In this document: positions 59,526-64,000 of the stretch, in pieces
How positions within the stretch are numbered: position 1 is the stretch's first letter
Layout of the letters: each line of letters opens with the position of its first letter
From: UBA9160 sp035489755
Lineage (GTDB): Bacteria; Myxococcota_A; UBA9160
DNA length: 64,000 bases
Assembly (NCBI GenBank): GCA_035489755.1
Contig: DATGZK010000021.1
Coordinates: forward strand, 124,001 to 188,000
Direction of reading: 5' to 3'
Translations under genes and position numbers: made by a program
Notes under the pieces: generated by a model
What the model was told of the DNA's origin: nothing
Seen by the model: the letters and a program-made list of their open reading frames with translations, nothing else
Database searches by the model: none

Positions 59526-61334
59526 TCAGAAGGCAAAATAGATGAACTCCTGCTTGTGTCCTGCCGACTGGGTCAGGAGCGACATCACGAGAAACACCCA
59601 GATCGTGACACGCACCAGACGCGGGAGGAATGGCATCGGGTTGAGTGTCTCCGAGAAGCGCTGAAGCACCTCGAAGAGCGCCAGGAACCAGCCGTAGAAG
59701 ATGAGGTTGCAGAAGAGTTCCCCGGCCGCCGCAGAACCGCCGGGGTGCCGCAAGATTCCCTCAAGAAAGATCCTGACGGTGGTCAGGTTCTGTGCGCGGA
59801 AGAGCAGCCAACCGAGGCAAGTGAGATGAAACATTACGACGCCGAGCCCGAACAGGCCGAGCGTTCGGGCCAAACGCAATGTTCTCGTCCTCAAATCGAC
59901 CTGGCCGCCGGCGACCGACCCTCGCGAGAGCAGTCCACGGAGTCCTCTGAGTCGCCACCAGGTTGGGGCTCCCTCAGGATCGATCCTGGTCGTCGATGCC
60001 CTCCTCGGGCGTTCGCCCAGCTCGGGCGCAATCAGCCGGTAACCTATCAGGAGCAGCCCGTGGTAAGCCCCCCACAGAACGAACGTCCAGGCGGCACCAT
60101 GCCAAAGTCCCCCCAGCAGCATCGTCAGAAAGAGATTGCGATAGGTGAAAAGGTCTCCGTGGCGATTTCCACCCAGAGAAATGTAGAGATAATCGCGAAG
60201 CCATGTGGAGAGACTGATGTGCCACCGTCGCCAGAAATCGGACGGGCTGATTGCGAAATACGGCAGGTTGAAGTTCAACATCACATCGAAACCCAACAGC
60301 TTGGCCGAGCCGCGCGCGATATCGCTGTAGCCCGAGAAGTCGCCATAGATCTGAAAGGCGAATGCGTAGAGCCCGACGAGCAGGCGCAGCCCGTCGTGGG
60401 GCACCAGCGCTGAGGTTCCCGCGCCATCATAAGGCGCGAAGACGGTATGCACGATCTTGGCCATGTTGTCGGCCACCACCATCTTCTTGAAGAGTCCCCA
60501 GAAGAAGAGCCACACACCGTCGCGAATCCGGGTTCCCGTCAACGTGCGTGTCGATAGAAACTGCGGGAGCAGATGGAATGGCCGTTCGATCGGTCCCGCC
60601 ACCAAGAGCGGAAAGAACGATAGATACGATCCCAGGGGGAAGTACCGCGTCATGGGCGTGACACGGCTCCGGTAGACCTCGATCGTGTAGGCCATGGACT
60701 GAAAGGTGTAGAACGAAATTCCGACCGGCAGCGCGAGGTGCAGCATCCAGGGGTGAGGCGCGGAACCGAACAGCCCATGAACCAGAACCAAGAAGCTGTC
60801 AGCGAAGAAATCGTAGTATTTGAAGAAGCCCAGGACACCGAGATTGGAGACGATACTGGCGACCAGGAACCGTCTCCGTCGCTCCACCTCACCGATCCTC
60901 GTGAATCGCCGGTGCAACAGGTTGACGGCGACGACCACCACTGTGGTGGTGAGGAATACTGCCCAGCCGGCCAATGAGGCCGGCAGCAGGTGGGGCCAGT
61001 CCACCAGAAGCGAGATGCGCAGGCCGCTCTGGGTCCAGCTCACAGCATCCCACCGGACGGTCACGCAGGCAAAGGCGGAGCCGACGAGTATGAGAGACAC
61101 GATGGCGCGCTGTCGGGCGGCGACGGCACCTGATCCAACCATGAGTGCACAATAGAAGTCGACGGTCGTGGTCAAGAGGAAGAGAAAGAGAAATCGGACA
61201 TCCCACCAGCCGTAGAAGAAGAGGCTTGCAAACAGCAGCAGCCCGTTCTGTAGCTCGAGGCGACCCCTCAACGACCAATACAGGGTGAAGACGACGGGAA
61301 AGAAGATCCAGAATTCGATGGAGTTGAAGAGCAC
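59526..61334 (-). CDS. MBOAT-family O-acyltransferase (AlgI-like)
   Basis: 602 residues from GTG 61334, with at least ten helices. Signature segments: MLFNSIEFWIFFPVVFTLYW, GFFKYYDFFADSFLVL, LPVGISFYTFQSMAYTIEVYR, LVAGPIERPFHLLPQF, YAFAFQIYGDFSGYSDIARGSAKLLGFDV, FWRRWHISLSTWLRDYLYISLGGNR and GGLWHGAAWTFVLWGAYHG with the active-site His. It passes acetyl (or acyl) groups across the membrane for polysaccharide O-acetylation. It lies three bases after one SGNH gene and just before another. Confidence 0.94.
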   Translation of the reverse strand: MLFNSIEFWIFFPVVFTLYWSLRGRLELQNGLLLFASLFFYGWWDVRFLFLFLLTTTVDFYCALMVGSGAVAARQRAIVSLILVGSAFACVTVRWDAVSWTQSGLRISLLVDWPHLLPASLAGWAVFLTTTVVVVAVNLLHRRFTRIGEVERRRRFLVASIVSNLGVLGFFKYYDFFADSFLVLVHGLFGSAPHPWMLHLALPVGISFYTFQSMAYTIEVYRSRVTPMTRYFPLGSYLSFFPLLVAGPIERPFHLLPQFLSTRTLTGTRIRDGVWLFFWGLFKKMVVADNMAKIVHTVFAPYDGAGTSALVPHDGLRLLVGLYAFAFQIYGDFSGYSDIARGSAKLLGFDVMLNFNLPYFAISPSDFWRRWHISLSTWLRDYLYISLGGNRHGDLFTYRNLFLTMLLGGLWHGAAWTFVLWGAYHGLLLIGYRLIAPELGERPRRASTTRIDPEGAPTWWRLRGLRGLLSRGSVAGGQVDLRTRTLRLARTLGLFGLGVVMFHLTCLGWLLFRAQNLTTVRIFLEGILRHPGGSAAAGELFCNLIFYGWFLALFEVLQRFSETLNPMPFLPRLVRVTIWVFLVMSLLTQSAGHKQEFIYFAF

Positions 61335-61337
61335 GGT

Positions 61338-62105
61338 CTATTGAGCCGCCAGACGATCCGAGACCAGCTTGCGTAGGGTTGGCGCGACGCAGCTTCCGAG
61401 CGCCACATAGCCTGCGGGGCTCAGGTGTAGAGTTCCGTCGGCAAATCGTGGCCGGAGCCGCAAATCGTCCGCGAGCACAGCGCCGCAGTCGAGAACCGTC
61501 ACTCCATGTCCGGCCAAGGCAAGAAGCCGTTGGTTCACCGCGGCGATCGCCTCGGGAATGCGCTCTGACCAGAAAGGGCGGCGGATCCAGGGCACCGGGC
61601 CCACCGGGAAGATGGTCAGAAGCACTACTTCGACTCCGGCGGCGCGAAGGCGTCCGACTATCTCTTCGAGGTTACTCGTACACGCTTGCACGATCTCGGG
61701 TGCTCGCTCCGGGAACAGGCCGATGTTTTTCAGATCATTGATTCCGAACTGGATCACCACGATTCCGGGCTCGAGAGCGACTACGTCGCGGCCGAGGCGG
61801 AGCAAGCCCTGCGCGGTCGTGTCGCTGGGTCGGCCGCGGTTCACAATCTCTGCGGCTGGCAGCGGTGGCAGCTCATGCCAGCCCGACACCCGGGAGTCTC
61901 CGAACAGGACGACCCGGGCAGTCCCCGGCACGGGCGGGCCGAGGCGTCGGTTCGCATCCTCGAAACCACGCGCACCGGTGGGATCGAGTCGCAAGGCTTG
62001 GAGCTCTACGTAGGTGGCCAACGCGCGGCGTGCGGCCGCCCACCCGAACGCTACCGCGGCCAGCAGCGCCAGAGCCGTCAAGAGTATCGGCCACCGGATC
62101 GTCAT
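61338..62105 (-). CDS. SGNH/GDSL-type hydrolase
   Basis: 255 residues from ATG 62105; ATG 62150 is in frame but has poor spacing to its GGAG. N-terminal anchor WPILLTALALLAAVAFGWAAA. All four blocks are visible: ARVVLFGDSRVSGW (Ser), EIVNRGRPSDTTAQGLLRL (Gly), IVVIQFGINDLKN (Asn) and FADGTLHLSPAGYVALG (Asp-His). Probably a periplasmic esterase or acetyltransferase. First gene of the SGNH-MBOAT-SGNH operon, with three bases to the MBOAT start. Confidence 0.87.
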   Translation of the reverse strand: MTIRWPILLTALALLAAVAFGWAAARRALATYVELQALRLDPTGARGFEDANRRLGPPVPGTARVVLFGDSRVSGWHELPPLPAAEIVNRGRPSDTTAQGLLRLGRDVVALEPGIVVIQFGINDLKNIGLFPERAPEIVQACTSNLEEIVGRLRAAGVEVVLLTIFPVGPVPWIRRPFWSERIPEAIAAVNQRLLALAGHGVTVLDCGAVLADDLRLRPRFADGTLHLSPAGYVALGSCVAPTLRKLVSDRLAAQ

Positions 62106-62986
62106 CGGCGAGGCTCGACGGGGTCGCACGGCAGCTTTCCGCCTACGCATCTCCGACTCGGTCGGATGCCGGACTCGCGTGTCCGCGAACGTTCTGCGGC
62201 CCGCGGTTGCAGGTGGCCCCGCGAAGCGGTGGTCGCGAATGAGGGGCAGCAGCGCTGGTCGGCACTCCAGATATTGCCCCCACAGGCTCGCGACACCGCA
62301 AAACTTCGCAAAAATACGGGCACCGCCGGCATAGTAACAGTGAGGCAGACGCCTATCCTTCTGGAGTGCCGCTTTAAGGGGAGAGGTGTGGCGCTGCTCG
62401 TCGGGAAGCCGGTGCCGCGGGCCGCCAGGGTCGCGATCGCCAGCCGGTTGCCGGGCGCGGACCACAATCCCTGGTGCGGGTCGACGTGGTCTCGACGGGG
62501 GACGCCACGTGGCCGAACGCCGCGCACGCTCTGACGGCCCGAAGGGGGACGGGTGCCCGCTGGCGCGCCAAATGCGCCAAGGATCGGAAGGCCTTCATGG
62601 GTCGACCCAGGCAGGTCCAGCTGCGGGAGATCGGAGCGCCCAGGGAGCCGTTCGGTCAGGCATCGCAGCCGATCGCGTGGAGCGGTGGTACCTGTGGACC
62701 TGCGAGCGCGAATGATTCCATCCGCAGCAGGGTGCAGCACCTGCACCGGGTCTTTTCGTGACCGTTGTGGAGCGGCTCGTCCGTTTTCTCCGATCCTCCA
62801 CATTGCAGGGCAAGCCCAGCGCAGCACTCAACCCGCTTGGGCATTTGTGAGATGGGTTCTAGCCTTAGCCTGTAGCCTGGCGAGGGACCGGTTCTGAATG
62901 GCTCTCGGCGGCCCGACCGCGAGGAGCGCGGGAGGCCGTCGGTTGGCATTCAATTCGAATGAGGCATTGGAGGCCAGACCCTCATA
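62106..62986. other. 881-base divergent intergenic stretch
   Basis: No recognised gene on either strand. It lies between the divergent acetylation operon and the polymerase-like gene, so it should contain both promoters. A hairpin GGTGCAG-CAC-CTGCACC lies at 62731-62747. Short frames here lack motifs, and the segment 62400-62700 could be decayed coding DNA. Confidence 0.4.
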
Positions 62987-64000
62987 GTGGACCATGTAAC
63001 TCCGGTCGCCTATCTCGCACTGATCCTCTGGCTTCCGCTTTCACTATTTGTCTTTTCGCGACGAGGTGCACGCGAGGGGGCGATCTTTACGATCCTCGGG
63101 GCGGGATTCGTGCTCCCTGTGGGCCTAGGATTCAAGTTGCCTCTGGTTTTCCTCGCTCGCGGCCAGATAGCAACGCTAAGTGCCCTCGTGGGCTGTCTCC
63201 TGTTCGCTCCAAGAATGCTCTCTGGCAAAGCACTCGGTACGGGCTGCGAGGTATTTCTCCTCCCCCTCCTATTGGGGCCGATCCCCACGGCGCTCACCAA
63301 CAGCGATCCCCTTTTTTTCGGGGAGCATCACCTCCCAGGCCTGGGAGTGCAGGACGCAATCGACATGAGCACCACCCAGCTCATCGCCCTCGGGGTTCCC
63401 TTCATTCTTGGCCGACGCCTCTTCTCTCGGCCAAGGGACCTCATACCCCTATTCCTCTTCTGGGTGGGGGTCGCTTTGGTGTACGCATTGCCGATGCTCT
63501 TCGAAATCGTCATGAGCCCGCAGCTGCATCGGATGGTGTACGGCTATCACCCCCACGAATTTGTGCAGCAGATGCGCGGCGGGGGCTATCGCCCAGGCGT
63601 ATTCGTGGGCCATGGCCTTGGACTCGCGTACTTGATGTCACTAAGCGTTATGGCCTCGGTGGTACTGTATCGCCTCCGTCGGCGGATGTTCGGGCTTCCG
63701 CCACGCATGGTCGTGGCCATCACGTGGGGGCTTCTGCTCCTGGGGAAGAGCATGGGGCCCATCCTCTACGGCATCACGGGGACGCTCCTGGTTCTATTCG
63801 CGAGTCCGAAGCGTCAGATGCGATTCGCCGCCGTCGTTGCTGTGCTGGTGCTGGCCTATCCGATCTTGCGAGCAGAGGACTTGGTGCCCGCTGAGACGTT
63901 GCTCAACATGGCCAGTGTCGTCTCCACCGATCGCGCCGGCTCACTACGCGTCCGGCTCGTGACCGAGGAGCTGCTGCTTGAGCGGGCCCGGCAGCGGATC
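62987..64000 (+). CDS. O-antigen ligase/polymerase-like membrane protein (3' cut by window)
   Basis: An open frame from GTG 62987 (GGAGG at about 62969) runs to the last base without a stop, giving 338 residues so far. At least eight hydrophobic segments, e.g. VAYLALILWLPLSLFVFS, GAIFTILGAGFVLPVGLGF and LFLFWVGVALVYALPMLFEIV. The loop HRMVYGYHPHEFVQQMRGGGYRPGVFVGHGLGLAYLM has Arg/His/Gly-rich wording common in Wzy/ligase-type proteins of exopolysaccharide loci. It would polymerise repeat units in the periplasm. The family call rests on topology and context. Confidence 0.68.
   Translation, partial: MDHVTPVAYLALILWLPLSLFVFSRRGAREGAIFTILGAGFVLPVGLGFKLPLVFLARGQIATLSALVGCLLFAPRMLSGKALGTGCEVFLLPLLLGPIPTALTNSDPLFFGEHHLPGLGVQDAIDMSTTQLIALGVPFILGRRLFSRPRDLIPLFLFWVGVALVYALPMLFEIVMSPQLHRMVYGYHPHEFVQQMRGGGYRPGVFVGHGLGLAYLMSLSVMASVVLYRLRRRMFGLPPRMVVAITWGLLLLGKSMGPILYGITGTLLVLFASPKRQMRFAAVVAVLVLAYPILRAEDLVPAETLLNMASVVSTDRAGSLRVRLVTEELLLERARQRI

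Noticed and set aside
62731..62747. GGTGCAG-CAC-CTGCACC hairpin as a riboswitch or terminator
   Set aside because: A single short stem with a three-base loop, no conserved surrounding elements and no T-run.

Overview
The window is a GC-rich bacterial chromosome segment of Gram-negative type. It encodes an RND efflux pump, a three-gene proton-translocating transhydrogenase, a PEP-CTERM/EpsI-associated exopolysaccharide locus and a PilZ protein. The many acyl-CoA dehydrogenases, the LvaAB-like kinase pair, the B12-dependent ribonucleotide reductase and frequent GTG/TTG starts would suit an uncultured deltaproteobacterial-type lineage (Myxococcota, Desulfobacterota or Binatota). That placement is inference. 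I saw no rRNA, tRNA or CRISPR array.

Left part (1-20 kb): the tail of a membrane-fusion protein and a complete RND pump open the window. A 7TM sensor histidine kinase sits beside a histidine phosphatase. Next come a zinc alcohol dehydrogenase and a lipid/hydroxyacid catabolism block: an ACAD10/11-like dehydrogenase, enoyl-CoA hydratase, DUF6285 protein, APH-like kinase and isovaleryl-type dehydrogenase. The set resembles the levulinate/4-hydroxyacid LvaABC system. Single housekeeping or regulatory genes follow: GT4, DUF3467, an epoxide-hydrolase-like protein, PilZ, PAS, dienelactone hydrolase, an IMPase/CysQ-like phosphatase and a VOC protein. A frameshifted remnant lies at 18 kb.

Middle (20-34 kb): a Crp/Fnr regulator, an orphan HicA-like toxin and an ABC-ATPase tail fragment lead into a minus-strand sulfur operon. 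Its order is sulfate-binding protein, cysT, cysW, a 34-codon ORF, RBBP9-like hydrolase, TauD-family dioxygenase, cysK, cysA. It diverges from a sigma54 enhancer-binding regulator, and a good -24/-12 element lies before the sulfate-binding gene. A small PEP-CTERM protein and the pntAA-pntAB-pntB operon follow.

Right part (34-64 kb): a degraded copy of the 3' end of nrdJ, a large GT39-like membrane protein, the intact nrdJ, and a MaoC/acyl-CoA dehydrogenase pair. From 42.4 kb to the end lies an exopolysaccharide locus: priming sugar transferase, secretion ATPase, tyrosine-kinase-like ATPase, Wzz-type chain-length protein, exosortase-like protein without an evident catalytic Cys, EpsI, GT4 and GT2 transferases, and a secreted PKD/beta-helix-like protein. 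Mobile-element scars follow, then a WecG-methyltransferase fusion, another GT4, an SGNH-MBOAT-SGNH acetylation cassette, and the start of an O-antigen-polymerase-like protein cut by the window edge. Together these genes would prime, elongate, export and O-acetylate a polysaccharide. The one PEP-CTERM substrate in view is encoded 14 kb away.
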